Below, one piece after another: positions 50,001-62,190 of a DNA stretch of 64,000 bases; position 1 is the stretch's first letter, and each line of letters starts with the position of its first letter. Below the pieces are notes generated by a model. That model ran no database searches and was not told the origin of the DNA. It worked only from the letters and a program-made list of their open reading frames with translations. The translations under genes were made by a program, and so were the position numbers. Origin of the DNA: UMGS1519 sp050951095 (lineage in GTDB: Bacteria > Actinomycetota > Coriobacteriia > Coriobacteriales > Eggerthellaceae); assembly GCA_050951095.1 (NCBI GenBank), contig JBMNIQ010000005.1, positions 372,001-436,000 on the forward strand, read 5' to 3'.

Positions 50001-51279
50001 GAACGCCCGCCTGGTGGATCCCGCCGTGGGGCTCGACGGCGTGGGCGATGTGCGTATCGCCGACGACGGCACCATCGCGGAAGTGGGGCGGGACCTGCCC
50101 GCCAACGGCTGCGACGTCCGCGACCTGACGGGACGCGTGCTGGTGCCCGGTCTGGTGGATTGCCATGTGCATCTGCGCGAGCCCGGCCTGGAACATAAGG
50201 AGACCATCTTCACCGGCACGCTGGCGGCCGCATACGGCGGCTTCACCGATATCTGCAGCATGCCGAACACCGTTCCCGAGACGGACAATGCGGATGTGAT
50301 CGAGTTCGTCAAGGCGCAGGCCGAAAAGGCGGGGCACTGCCACGTGCATCCGTCCGGTGCCTGCACCAAGGGCCGCAAGGGCGAGGCGCTTGCGGAGATG
50401 GGCGATATGGCCGCCCATGGTGCGGTGGCGTTCACCGACGATGGCATGGGTGTGCAGGACGCGGGCATGATGCGCCGCGTCATGGATTACGCCAAGCAGT
50501 TCGGTAAGGTGGTCATGAGCCATTGCCAGGACATGTCGCTGTCCGCGGGCGGCCAGGTGAACGAGGGTGCGGCCAGCACCCGCCTGGGTCTCACCGGTTG
50601 GCCGGCGGCTGCCGAGGAGGTGCAGATCGAGCGCGACATCCTGATCTCCGAGCTGACGGGATGCCCCATCCACATCCAGCACCTCACCACCCGGCACGCC
50701 ATGGACATCGTCCGTGCCGGCAAGGCACGCGGTGCGCAGGTGACCTGCGAGGTCACGCCGCACCACATGTTCCTGAACGAGGATGACATCCAGGAGGATT
50801 ACAACACCAACCTGAAGGTCAATCCTCCGCTGCGCACGCCGGAGGACAACGAGGCCGTGATCGAGGGCGTCCTGGATGGCACGGTGGACATCATCGTCAC
50901 GGACCATGCACCGCATGCGGCGCATGAGAAGGACCGCGAATTCGAGCTGGCGCCGAACGGCATGATCGGCATCGAGACGTCGCTTCCCTCCGTGCTCACG
51001 TGGCTGGTGCGGCCGGGTCGCATCGACTACAACCGCATGGTTGAGCTGATGGCCATCAATCCGCGTACTATCCTGGGAATTCCCCAGGTCAAGTTGGAAC
51101 CGGGCTCCGTGGCGGACCTTACGGCATTCGACCCGGACAAGGAATGGGACTGCACGCCCGACTGCTTCCATTCGAAATCGAACAATTCGGGATTCATCGG
51201 CAGGCACTTCGTGGGCAAGGCTACGGACACGTTCGTAGCGGGCAAGCCGGTACTCGTGGAAGGTGAAGTCAGTGAGTGA
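49984..51279 (+). CDS. pyrC: dihydroorotase
   Basis: Zinc amidohydrolase closing the dihydroorotate ring. 431 residues from ATG 49984 (GGGAGGTG upstream), overlapping pyrB by 17 nt. Metal-binding HxH in DCHVHLREPGL near 57-67, HPSGACTKGRKG, the bridging/His region HCQD and IHIQHLTT, and the catalytic Asp in IVTDHAPHA near 305 define the type I (PyrC/AllB) form. Confidence 0.96.
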   Translation: MALLIKNARLVDPAVGLDGVGDVRIADDGTIAEVGRDLPANGCDVRDLTGRVLVPGLVDCHVHLREPGLEHKETIFTGTLAAAYGGFTDICSMPNTVPETDNADVIEFVKAQAEKAGHCHVHPSGACTKGRKGEALAEMGDMAAHGAVAFTDDGMGVQDAGMMRRVMDYAKQFGKVVMSHCQDMSLSAGGQVNEGAASTRLGLTGWPAAAEEVQIERDILISELTGCPIHIQHLTTRHAMDIVRAGKARGAQVTCEVTPHHMFLNEDDIQEDYNTNLKVNPPLRTPEDNEAVIEGVLDGTVDIIVTDHAPHAAHEKDREFELAPNGMIGIETSLPSVLTWLVRPGRIDYNRMVELMAINPRTILGIPQVKLEPGSVADLTAFDPDKEWDCTPDCFHSKSNNSGFIGRHFVGKATDTFVAGKPVLVEGEVSE

Positions 51280-52673
51280 ACTGAGTGAGAAGCTTTTGGC
51301 CCGTACGTCGCACGGCGTGAACCCGCCGGCGCTGCTGGTGCTGGAGGACGGGACGGTGTTCGAGGGAACGGCTCCCGCCGCGCGCGGCGAGGTGTACGGC
51401 GAGGTGTGCTTCAACACCTCGCTCGTCGGGTACCTGGAGGTGCTGTCCGACCCGTCGTATGCCGGCCAGATCGTGACCATGACGTATCCGCAGATCGGCA
51501 ACTACGGCGTGAACCCCGACGACCTGCAGCGCGACACGCTGGCGCTGCGCGGCTTCGTGGTGCACGACCTGTGCACGCAGCCGTCGAACTGGCGCAGCAC
51601 GCAGCCGCTGAACGAGTTCCTGAAGCAGAACGGGGTCGTGGCCATCGAGGGCGTGGACACGCGCGAGCTGACGCGCCATCTGCGCGACAACGGCGCGCAG
51701 CGCGGCGTCCTGTCCACCGAGGACCTGGACGTCATGAGTCTGCTTGAGAAGGTCCGCGCAAGCCGCTCCATCGTGGGCGTGAACCTGGCGCAGACGGTCA
51801 GCTGCGATGCGGAGGCGTCGTTCGGGCCGGACGACCTGCCCGAGAGCCAGAAGTTCGCGCTGTCCGACCCGGCGCCGGCGCGCCATAAGGTGGTCGCCTA
51901 CGACTGCGGCGCGAAGGATGCCATCATGGGCGGTCTGGTGCGCGTGGGCTGCGACGTGGTGCGCGTGCCGTGGGACACGCCCGCCGAAGACGTGCTGGCC
52001 CTGCATCCCGACGGCGTGTTCCTGTCGAACGGCCCGGGCGACCCGGATGCCGTCGAGGGCACGTATTCGCAGGTGGAAAAGCTGCTGGGCAAGGTGCCCG
52101 TGTTCGGCATCTGCCTGGGCCACCAGATGATCAGCAAGGCGGCCGGTGCCCAGATGAAGAAGCTGAAGTTCGGCCATCGCGGCGGCAACCAGCCCGTCAT
52201 GAACCTGCTCACGGGACGCGTGGAGATCACGGCGCAGAACCACGGCTTCGGCCTGGTGTTCCCCAGCCTGGGCAACCTGATCCCCGAGCTTTCCGGCGGG
52301 CATAGCGCGCACTATAACGACCTGCGCTTCTGGACGCGCGAGAAGGTGGCGCCCGTCGTGGACAACGAACGCTTCGGCCGCATCCGCCTGACGCATGTGA
52401 ACCTGAACGACGGCACGTGCGAGGGCATCCAGTTCCTGGATATCCCGGCGTTCAGCGTGCAGTACCACCCCGAGGCAAGCCCGGGACCCACGGATGCGCA
52501 TTACCTGTTCACGGCATTCGCCCGCCTCATGGACGGCGTTCAGGATTACCTGGACATCGACATCGCGCAGGATCGCCTGGCGGGATGGAAGTTCGGCGCG
52601 GAGGGCGCGTCGTCCGAAGTGGTCGTCGGCGGTGCCGATTCGGAAGCGAATACCCGGGAAGGGGGTGGTCTCG

Positions 52674-52681
<8 letters not shown>
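51272..52681 (+). CDS. carA: carbamoyl-phosphate synthase small subunit
   Basis: Glutamine amidotransferase subunit that supplies ammonia to CarB. 469 residues from GTG 51272 (GGAAGG 8 nt before), overlapping pyrC by 8 nt; GTG 51263 is an alternative. N-terminal CPSase small domain with GEVCFNTSLVGYLEVLSDPSY; C-terminal class I GATase with the nucleophile in FGICLGHQMI and the His-Glu pair in QYHPEASPGP. The last 40 residues are an unconserved Gly/Ser/Ala tail. Confidence 0.96.
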
Positions 52682-55895
<3,214 letters not shown>

Positions 55896-55898
55896 TGC

Positions 55899-56702
55899 GT
55901 GAGCGAGACGAATGACCGACCGAAGCCCGTGCAGGGGCTTGCCCGCATAACGGCGAACGACCTGCTGGACGGCAATCTGTACCTGATGACGCTGGAGGCT
56001 CCGCGCATCGCGGAGTCCGTCCAGCCCGGGCAGTTCATCCACCTGCGCGTGCCGGGCATGGGCGACCATATCCTGCGCCGTCCGTTCGGCGTGTACGACT
56101 GCGATGTGGATGCCGGCACGATCGACGTGCTCTACCAGGTGGTGGGGCACGGGACGAAGCACATGTCTTCGCTTCCCGTGGGCACGCAATGCGACGTGAT
56201 GGGGCCGCTGGGCCGCGGATGGTCGCTGCCCCAGGGCACGAAGCGCGCGCTGGTGGTGGCCGGCGGCGCCGGAGCGGCGCCGTTGTACCTGTTCACGGGC
56301 CGGCTGCTGGAATCCGGCGTGGAGACGGACGTGGTGCTGGGCGCCCAGACGAAGGGCAGCCTGGTGATGTACGATCGCTTCGAGAAGCTGCTCGGGCGGG
56401 CGCCGGCATGCTCTACAGACGACGGCACGTTCGGCTATGCCGGATTCGCCACGCGGCCGGCGGCGGAGCTGCTCCGGGAAAACGATTACGACATGGTGTA
56501 CTGCTGCGGGCCCGAGCCGCTCATGCGTTCCGTGGCGCAGCTGGTGGCCGATAACGGCGCCGCCTGCCAGGTGTCGCTGGAAAAGCGCATGGCGTGCGGC
56601 GTGGGCGCCTGCCTGTCGTGCATCGTGGAGACCACGGAGGGCCGCAAGCGCTCTTGCGTCGACGGGCCCGTATTCCCTGCAGAGAAGGTGGTGTGGGCAT
56701 GA
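55899..56702 (+). CDS. pyrK: dihydroorotate dehydrogenase electron transfer subunit
   Basis: 267-residue FAD/[2Fe-2S] protein that links PyrD type 1B to NAD+. The N-terminal FAD-binding beta-barrel has HILRRPFGVYDCD; the NAD-binding half has VVAGGAGAAPLYLF and MVYCCGPEPLM; the C-terminal cluster-binding loop is ACGVGACLSC followed by SCVDG. It starts at a GTG 3 nt after the carB stop (GGGAGGGC upstream) and overlaps pyrD by 4 nt. Confidence 0.95.
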   Translation: MSETNDRPKPVQGLARITANDLLDGNLYLMTLEAPRIAESVQPGQFIHLRVPGMGDHILRRPFGVYDCDVDAGTIDVLYQVVGHGTKHMSSLPVGTQCDVMGPLGRGWSLPQGTKRALVVAGGAGAAPLYLFTGRLLESGVETDVVLGAQTKGSLVMYDRFEKLLGRAPACSTDDGTFGYAGFATRPAAELLRENDYDMVYCCGPEPLMRSVAQLVADNGAACQVSLEKRMACGVGACLSCIVETTEGRKRSCVDGPVFPAEKVVWA

Positions 56703-57616
56703 GCGATGTGAGCATGGAAGTCAATCTGGGCGGCCTGATCATGCGCAATCCCGTCACGGATGCGTCCGGCACGTTCGCTGCCGGGCGAGAGTACAACGAC
56801 TTCACGGACGTCTCGCGCATGGGCGCCGTCACCACGAAGGGCGTTTCCCTGAACGGGTGGCCCGGGAACCCGGCGCCGCGCATTGCCGAGACGCCGTCCG
56901 GGATGCTGAACTCCATCGGGTTGCAGAATCCGGGCGTCGAGGTCATGATCCAGAAGGATCTTGCGTGGCTGGCGGGGATCGACGTCCCCGTCATCGTGAA
57001 CGTCTCCGGTCATTCCGTTGAGGAGTACGCCCAGGTCATCGAGGCACTCGACGACCAGCCCGCCGTGTCTGCATACGAGGTGAACATCTCGTGCCCGAAC
57101 GTGGACGCGGGCGGCATGACGTTCGGCACGGATCCGCACATGGCGCAGACCGTCGTGTCGGCATGCCGGCAGAAGACGCGCAAGCCGCTCATTGTGAAGC
57201 TGACGCCGAACGTGACGGATGTCACGGAGATCGCTCGCGCGGCCGTGGAGGGCGGCGCCGATGCGGTGTCGCTCATCAACACGCTGCTGGGCATGGCCAT
57301 CGATGCGCGCACGCGCCGGCCGAAACTCGCCCGCGTGGTGGGCGGCCTGTCCGGCCCGGCCGTGAAGCCGGTGGCGCTGCGCATGGTATGGGAGACGTAC
57401 AAGGCCGTCGACGTGCCCATCTTGGGCATGGGCGGCATCGTGAATGCCGAAGATGCCATCGAGTTCATGCTGGCCGGTGCCACGGCGGTGGCGGTCGGCA
57501 CGGCGAACTTCATGGAGCCCCGTACCGTGGGGCAGGTCATCGATGGCATGGAAAGCTACTGCCGCGAGCAGGGCGTAGCGGATATCAACGAGCTGATCGG
57601 AGGATTGCAGGCATGA
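56699..57616 (+). CDS. pyrD: dihydroorotate dehydrogenase B, catalytic subunit
   Basis: FMN enzyme converting dihydroorotate to orotate. 305 residues from ATG 56699 in an ATGA overlap with pyrK. Contains NPVTDASGTFAAGREY, the catalytic-Cys motif EVNISCPNVDAGG (about 125-137), KLTPNVTDV and GMGGIVNAEDA. The Cys rather than Ser base and the adjacent pyrK place it in class 1B (NAD-linked). Confidence 0.96.
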   Translation: MSDVSMEVNLGGLIMRNPVTDASGTFAAGREYNDFTDVSRMGAVTTKGVSLNGWPGNPAPRIAETPSGMLNSIGLQNPGVEVMIQKDLAWLAGIDVPVIVNVSGHSVEEYAQVIEALDDQPAVSAYEVNISCPNVDAGGMTFGTDPHMAQTVVSACRQKTRKPLIVKLTPNVTDVTEIARAAVEGGADAVSLINTLLGMAIDARTRRPKLARVVGGLSGPAVKPVALRMVWETYKAVDVPILGMGGIVNAEDAIEFMLAGATAVAVGTANFMEPRTVGQVIDGMESYCREQGVADINELIGGLQA

Positions 57617-58341
57617 GCACGGCATTGAAGGATCTGGCACCGCGCGATCGCGTGATCGTGGCGTTCGACTGCGGCATGGAGGAAGCGCTTGCGCTGGCGG
57701 ACGCGCTGCAGGGCAAGGCCACCTGGGTCAAGGTGGGCATGACGCTGTACTACGCCGCCGGTCCCGAGGTCATCTACGAGATGAAGCGCCGCGGTTTCAA
57801 GGTGTTCCTGGATCTGAAGTTCCATGATATTCCCGCCCAGGTGAGGGGCGCTGCGAAGGCGGCCGTGGAAAACGGCGCCGACATGGTGACGGCCCATACG
57901 GTGGGCGGCGCGAGCATGATGCGCGCCGTTGCCGAGGGCGCGGCCGAGGCGGCCAGCGATTTCGGCCTGGACAACCCCGTGACGCTGGGTATCACGGTGC
58001 TCACGAGCATGGATGCCGCCGCGCTGGCGGCAACGGGCGTCGTCCGTCCGCTGCCGGAGCAGGTTCTGGAACTTGCCGGCCAGGCCCGGGCGGCGGGCCT
58101 TTCCGGCGTCGTCGCCTCGCCGCAGGAAGCGAAGGCGCTGCGCGAGAAGCTGGGTCCCGATGCGTACATCGTCACGCCGGGCGTGCGCCCGAAGGGGGCG
58201 GCGCTGGACGACCAGAAGCGCGTGGCCACGCCGCGCGAGGCCATCGAGAACGGCGCATCGCATATCGTGGTCGGCCGTCCCATCACGAAGGCCGCCGATC
58301 CCGTCGCGGCGTTCGAGGATATCGTGGCAAGCCTGGAGTAG
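57613..58341 (+). CDS. pyrF: orotidine-5'-phosphate decarboxylase
   Basis: Last step to UMP. 242 residues, ATG overlapping the pyrD stop. The catalytic motif FLDLKFHDIPAQV (Asp-Lys-His-Asp, about 60-72), VTLGITVLTS and the phosphate-gripper TPGVRPKGAALDDQKR are present. It is the last gene of the pyr operon; pyrE, needed just before it in the pathway, is not in this window and must lie elsewhere. Confidence 0.96.
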   Translation: MSTALKDLAPRDRVIVAFDCGMEEALALADALQGKATWVKVGMTLYYAAGPEVIYEMKRRGFKVFLDLKFHDIPAQVRGAAKAAVENGADMVTAHTVGGASMMRAVAEGAAEAASDFGLDNPVTLGITVLTSMDAAALAATGVVRPLPEQVLELAGQARAAGLSGVVASPQEAKALREKLGPDAYIVTPGVRPKGAALDDQKRVATPREAIENGASHIVVGRPITKAADPVAAFEDIVASLE

Positions 58342-58725
58342 CCGAACACCGGCTGCGGGCGCTTCCGTTTCTGCGGTTGCCCGAGCGCGCTTTCTACAGA
58401 GGACAGCTGCGTGTGCAGGGACGCCTCAGGGCGGAGCGCCGCGGCTGTCCGGCTGGGTGGAAGAATCGTGATATTTCCATGAAAGCCGCTGATTATCAGG
58501 GAAATCGAGTCCTTTATGGACAATGATACGGTCATTGGAAAGCGGGGAGGTGCGCACCTGGCCATCCTCGCTGGAATGATATGATCCAAAGGTGCCGGAA
58601 TGCGGTAACACGCATATGCGCTGCGCGTTTTCGGCAAGCGCTATATCCAGGGAATAACAACAGGACTGTTTCGGCGGTGTGCTATTATCCAAACCGTCGG
58701 ATTTGTAAGATTTAAGGAGAACAGA
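58342..58725. other. non-coding gap upstream of mihF
   Basis: 384 nt without a convincing gene. Two AT-rich patches could hold promoters: TATGAT near 58577-58582 and TATTAT at 58683-58688, neither with a good -35. No clear terminator for the pyr operon was identified; GC-rich inverted segments lie near 58420-58450. Confidence 0.4.
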
Positions 58726-59034
58726 ATGGCTATCCCTCAACTGAGCGATGAGGACCGTCAGAAAGCACTCGAGAAGGCGAAGGCCGCCCGTATCAAGCGC
58801 GCGCAGGTTCGCGAGGACCTGAAGAGCGGCAAGATAACCATCAAAGATGTCTTGGACCAGAAGGACGATGAGGTTATCGGCCGCATGAAGGTTTCCACGC
58901 TCATCGAGACCATGCCCGGTTACGGCAAGGCCAAGGCTGCGAAGGTCATGTCCGAGCTGAAGATTGCCGAGAGCCGCCGTCTGCGCGGTCTTGGCGAACG
59001 TCAGGAAGCCGCTCTGCTCGAGCGCCTGGGCTAA
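58726..59034 (+). CDS. mihF: actinobacterial integration host factor (mIHF)
   Basis: 102-residue DNA-binding architectural protein of the mycobacterial IHF type, unrelated to the HU-like IHF of proteobacteria. The basic N-terminal helix RQKALEKAKAARIKRAQVREDLKSG and the helix-two-turn-helix core VSTLIETMPGYGKAKAAKVM (residues about 64-83) are canonical. TTTAAGGAG precedes the ATG. It directly abuts gmk, the usual actinobacterial order, and is a good phylum marker. Confidence 0.95.
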   Translation: MAIPQLSDEDRQKALEKAKAARIKRAQVREDLKSGKITIKDVLDQKDDEVIGRMKVSTLIETMPGYGKAKAAKVMSELKIAESRRLRGLGERQEAALLERLG

Positions 59035-59601
59035 ATGCGCAAAGGAAATCTGTTCGTTCTCTCCGGGCCGTCGGGCGCCGGCAAGGGAACCTTGGTGAAA
59101 AGGATTGCAGAGCGGATTCCCGATGTGTGGGTATCCGTCTCTGCGACGACGCGCGCTCCCCGCGAAGGGGAGCGCGATGGCGTTCACTACTTCTTCGTGG
59201 ATGATGATGCCTTCGACAAGATGATTGCGGAGGACGATCTGCTGGAGTGGGCGAACGTCCACGGCAAGCGCTACGGTACGCCGAAGTCGAAGATTCTGGA
59301 GCACATGGCCGCCGGCGACCAGGTTATCCTGGAAATCGATGTGCAGGGTGCGTTCCAGGTGCGCGATAAGATTCCCGATGCCATCCTGGTGTTCATCGAG
59401 CCGCCTTCGATGGAGGAGCTTCGTGCGCGTCTGGAAGGCCGCGGAACGGAGACGCCGGAAGCGGTGGAGAGCCGCATGAAGACCGCCGAGCTGGAACTGG
59501 CCCGTAAAAGGGAGTATGATTATCAGCTCGTGAATGACAACTTGGATGCCGCTACGGACGAGCTTGCCTCGTTCATCAACGGCAAAGCGAATAACGAATA
59601 A
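59035..59601 (+). CDS. gmk: guanylate kinase
   Basis: Phosphorylates GMP to GDP. 188 residues starting at the base after the mihF stop, so translation is coupled. P-loop LSGPSGAGKGTLVKRI near 8-23, GMP-binding VSATTRAPREGERDGVHYFF, EWANVHGKRYGTPK, and lid motif LEIDVQGAFQVR are all present. Confidence 0.97.
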   Translation: MRKGNLFVLSGPSGAGKGTLVKRIAERIPDVWVSVSATTRAPREGERDGVHYFFVDDDAFDKMIAEDDLLEWANVHGKRYGTPKSKILEHMAAGDQVILEIDVQGAFQVRDKIPDAILVFIEPPSMEELRARLEGRGTETPEAVESRMKTAELELARKREYDYQLVNDNLDAATDELASFINGKANNE

Positions 59602-59613
59602 GGACCTGATCGT

Positions 59614-59880
59614 ATGAGCATGATCGAACCGAACATCAACCAGCTGCTGGACAAGACGGACCAGGATGCGTTCCTGCTGTGCACGCTTGCTTCGAAGCGC
59701 GCGCACGACATCAACGACATGATGCGCGGTCAGCGCGATCGCGCCATCCAGCTGCAGACCGCTGTCGACATCGCCCGCGCGAACAACCGCAAGCCGCTCT
59801 CCATCGCTTTCGAGGAGATTGCGAACGGCGACGTAAGCTACGATCCCACCTCCCTTAAGGATTACGACAGCGAGAACTAG
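59614..59880 (+). CDS. rpoZ: RNA polymerase omega subunit
   Basis: 88 residues, a small RNAP assembly factor. It shows the family core INQLLDKTDQDAFLLCTLASKRAHDINDMM followed by IAFEEIANGDV near the C-terminus. It lies 12 nt after gmk, the normal gmk-rpoZ pair. Confidence 0.94.
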   Translation: MSMIEPNINQLLDKTDQDAFLLCTLASKRAHDINDMMRGQRDRAIQLQTAVDIARANNRKPLSIAFEEIANGDVSYDPTSLKDYDSEN

Positions 59881-59933
59881 CGGTTACCCGCTTTCATTCC
59901 ATTAACATACGTTCGATTCAGATTCAGAGGATC

Positions 59934-61173
59934 ATGGCAGAAGAGCTCTTGGATGAGCCCTATCAGCGCATCTGTCTCATTCATTATCATGAGATCGGGC
60001 TGAAGGGCCACAATCGCGGTACGTTTGAAAATCGCCTGCTGAAGAATGCGGAATTCGCCCTGAAGGATAAGCCGATTGTCACGATTCGGCGTATCTCGGG
60101 GCGTCTTCTGGTCTTCATCAAGGAGGGCGTGTCCTACGAAGAGGCGACGGATATCGCCCGCATCATCTCGCGCTTGCCCGGCGTTGCGCGTGTGAGTTGC
60201 GGATATACGTGCGAACGAGACATCGACATCATGAACGATGCCGCCGTTCGGGCGCTGAAGGAGTTCGGCCCGTTCGAAACGTTCAAGGTGACGGCCCGTC
60301 GCAACCACACGGATTTCGACATCGACTCCATGTCCATGCAGCAGCTGATCGGCGCGCACCTGTGCCGCAACTTCCCCGACAAGAAAGTGAAGATGAAGGG
60401 CCAGGATGCCACCGTCCATGTGGAGGTCATCCAGAGCGCATCGTACGTCTACGCGTTCACGATGCCCGGCATCGGGGGCTTGCCGGTGGGATCGTCCGGC
60501 AAGGTCATGTGCCTGCTGTCCAGCGGCATCGATTCTCCCGTTGCCCTATGGCGCATGGCGCGCCGCGGTGCCGTGTGCATGGCCGTCCATTTCAGCGGCC
60601 GTCCGCAGACGTCGTCTGCCAGCGAGTACCTGGTGGACGATATCGCGCACGTGCTGGAGCAGTCCGGCTGCATCGCGCGCGTGTTCGTGGTGCCGTTCGG
60701 CGACTACCAGCGCCAGATTGCGGCAACCGTGCCGCCCGAGCTGCGCATCATCATGTACCGCCGGCTGATGTTCCGCGTTGCCGAGGAGCTGGCGAAGCAG
60801 AACCGCTGCAAGGCCATCGTTACCGGCGAGAGCCTGGGGCAGGTTGCCAGCCAGGACCATCGAGAACATCACGGTCACGAACGCCGTGATCAAAGACCTT
60901 CCCGTGTTCCGCCCGCTTATCGGCACGGACAAGCAGGAGATCATCGAACAGGCCGAGGAACTGGGAACATTCGATATTTCCAGCACGGACGCGCCGGATT
61001 GCTGCACGCTGTTCATGCCGCGCAGCCCGGAGACGCATGCGAAGCTCGACCGCGTGGAAGATGTGGAGCAGGCGCTCCCCATCGAAGCATGGCTGCCGGA
61101 CATCGTCGCCAGTGCCGAAGTGCACGATTATTCCTGTGCCGCATTTCGTCCGAACAACAAGCATCGGGACTAA
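59934..61173 (+). pseudogene. thiI: tRNA 4-thiouridine synthetase ThiI, interrupted by a frameshift
   Basis: Transfers sulfur to tRNA U8 and to the thiamine pathway. The first 307 residues give a good THUMP domain (TFENRLLKNAEFAL ...) and PP-loop AANH ATPase with LLSSGIDSPVALWRM. At 60852-60857 (CAGGAC) one extra G shifts the frame: the text should read VASQ-TIENITVTNAVIKDLP, which resumes in the next frame and runs to 61173 with the C-terminal CCTLFMPRSPETHAKLD motif. As read, the protein goes out of frame and ends at 61178. A sequencing error is as likely as true inactivation. No rhodanese domain, as in most Gram-positives. Confidence 0.85.
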
Positions 61174-61220
61174 CGTGACCGTTCAGGATCCATCGTTTTC
61201 GAAATACGCTGCTGTTGTTG

Positions 61221-61247
61221 CAGGCCCGCATCATGCGGGCCTGTTTT
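61221..61247 (+). terminator. intrinsic terminator after thiI
   Basis: CAGGCCCGC (61221-61229) pairs with GCGGGCCTG (61235-61243) around a 5-nt loop, then TTTT. It closes the mihF-gmk-rpoZ-thiI unit. Confidence 0.85.
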
Positions 61248-61416
61248 GCATAAGGGCCGGCTGCGTCTCTTATCCGGGTGATGGACGTCTGCCGCAAGCT
61301 CGTTTCGGGGCATGCGGCGTTTCTCTGTGTGATTCCCGCATCTGCGACCAGACGTTTTATCCGGGAGGAGAGGTTTGCGAGAGGATTCTCGTCATGCCGC
61401 TTGAGCGGCGCCTGCT

Positions 61417-62186
61417 ATGTTCGGGTTCCTTAAGCGGGAATCCAACGGCAGGGGGGCGGCCATGGCATTCATCGACGAGGTTGAGGACTTCGAGGCGAAA
61501 GCGCGTTTGCGCAAGGCGGCGCCCCTGGCTGCGGCGGGTATTGCCGCGCTTGCGCTTGCTGCGGCGTTCTTCCTGATGCAGGGCGTGTTTTCCGGCGGCG
61601 GCGATTTCACGGTCCAGCAATCGGATGCCGTCAGCGGCTCCGTTTCCGACGTTTCGTCATCGCAGGGCTCCGACGGCGCCGCTGCGGCGGGCGCGCGCAA
61701 TCGGGAAGCTCTTCATCGGCTGAGGTATGCGTATACGTTACCGGCGCTGTGAAGCATCCGGGCGTGTACCGGTTCGACGCCTCGGCACGGGTAGAGGACG
61801 CCGTCGAAGCGGCAGGCGGCTTCACACGCAAGGCGGATAAGGCCTCGCTGAACCTGGCGCGCGTGCTGGTGGACGGAGAGCAGATCGACGTGCAGGCGAA
61901 GGGCGGCACTGCAAGTGCTTCCAGCTCATCGGCGTATTCGTCTACTGCATCGTCTGCAAGCGCGCGGTCCGGCACAGCGGCGTCTGCATCCACGGCGAAG
62001 GTGAATATCAACCAGGCAACGGCCGAGGAGCTGAAGACCCTGGATGGCGTCGGCGATGCCACGGCGCAGAAGATCATCGACTACCGTACCGCGAATGGAC
62101 CGTTCCAGCGCATCGAGGACATCAAGAACGTCTCGGGCATTGCCGAGAAGCGCTTCGAAGCAATTGCGGACCGCATCTGCGTATAG
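61417..62186 (+). pseudogene. comEA: competence protein ComEA, interrupted by a frameshift
   Basis: DNA receptor of the natural transformation/ComEC system. The first frame (61417 or 61462, the latter with AGGGGGG upstream) encodes a cytosolic tail and one membrane span (PLAAAGIAALALAAAFFLMQG), then drifts and ends at 61752. The second frame, read back past its first ATG at 61749, supplies a Ser-rich linker and VCVYVTGAVKHPGVYRF, the SLBB domain, then a C-terminal helix-hairpin-helix pair (KVNINQATAEELKTLDGVGD ... SGIAEKRFEAI). A one-base change in the GGCGCGCGC run near 61688-61696 would join them. Sequencing error or real mutation. Confidence 0.8.
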
Positions 62187-62190
62187 TGCC

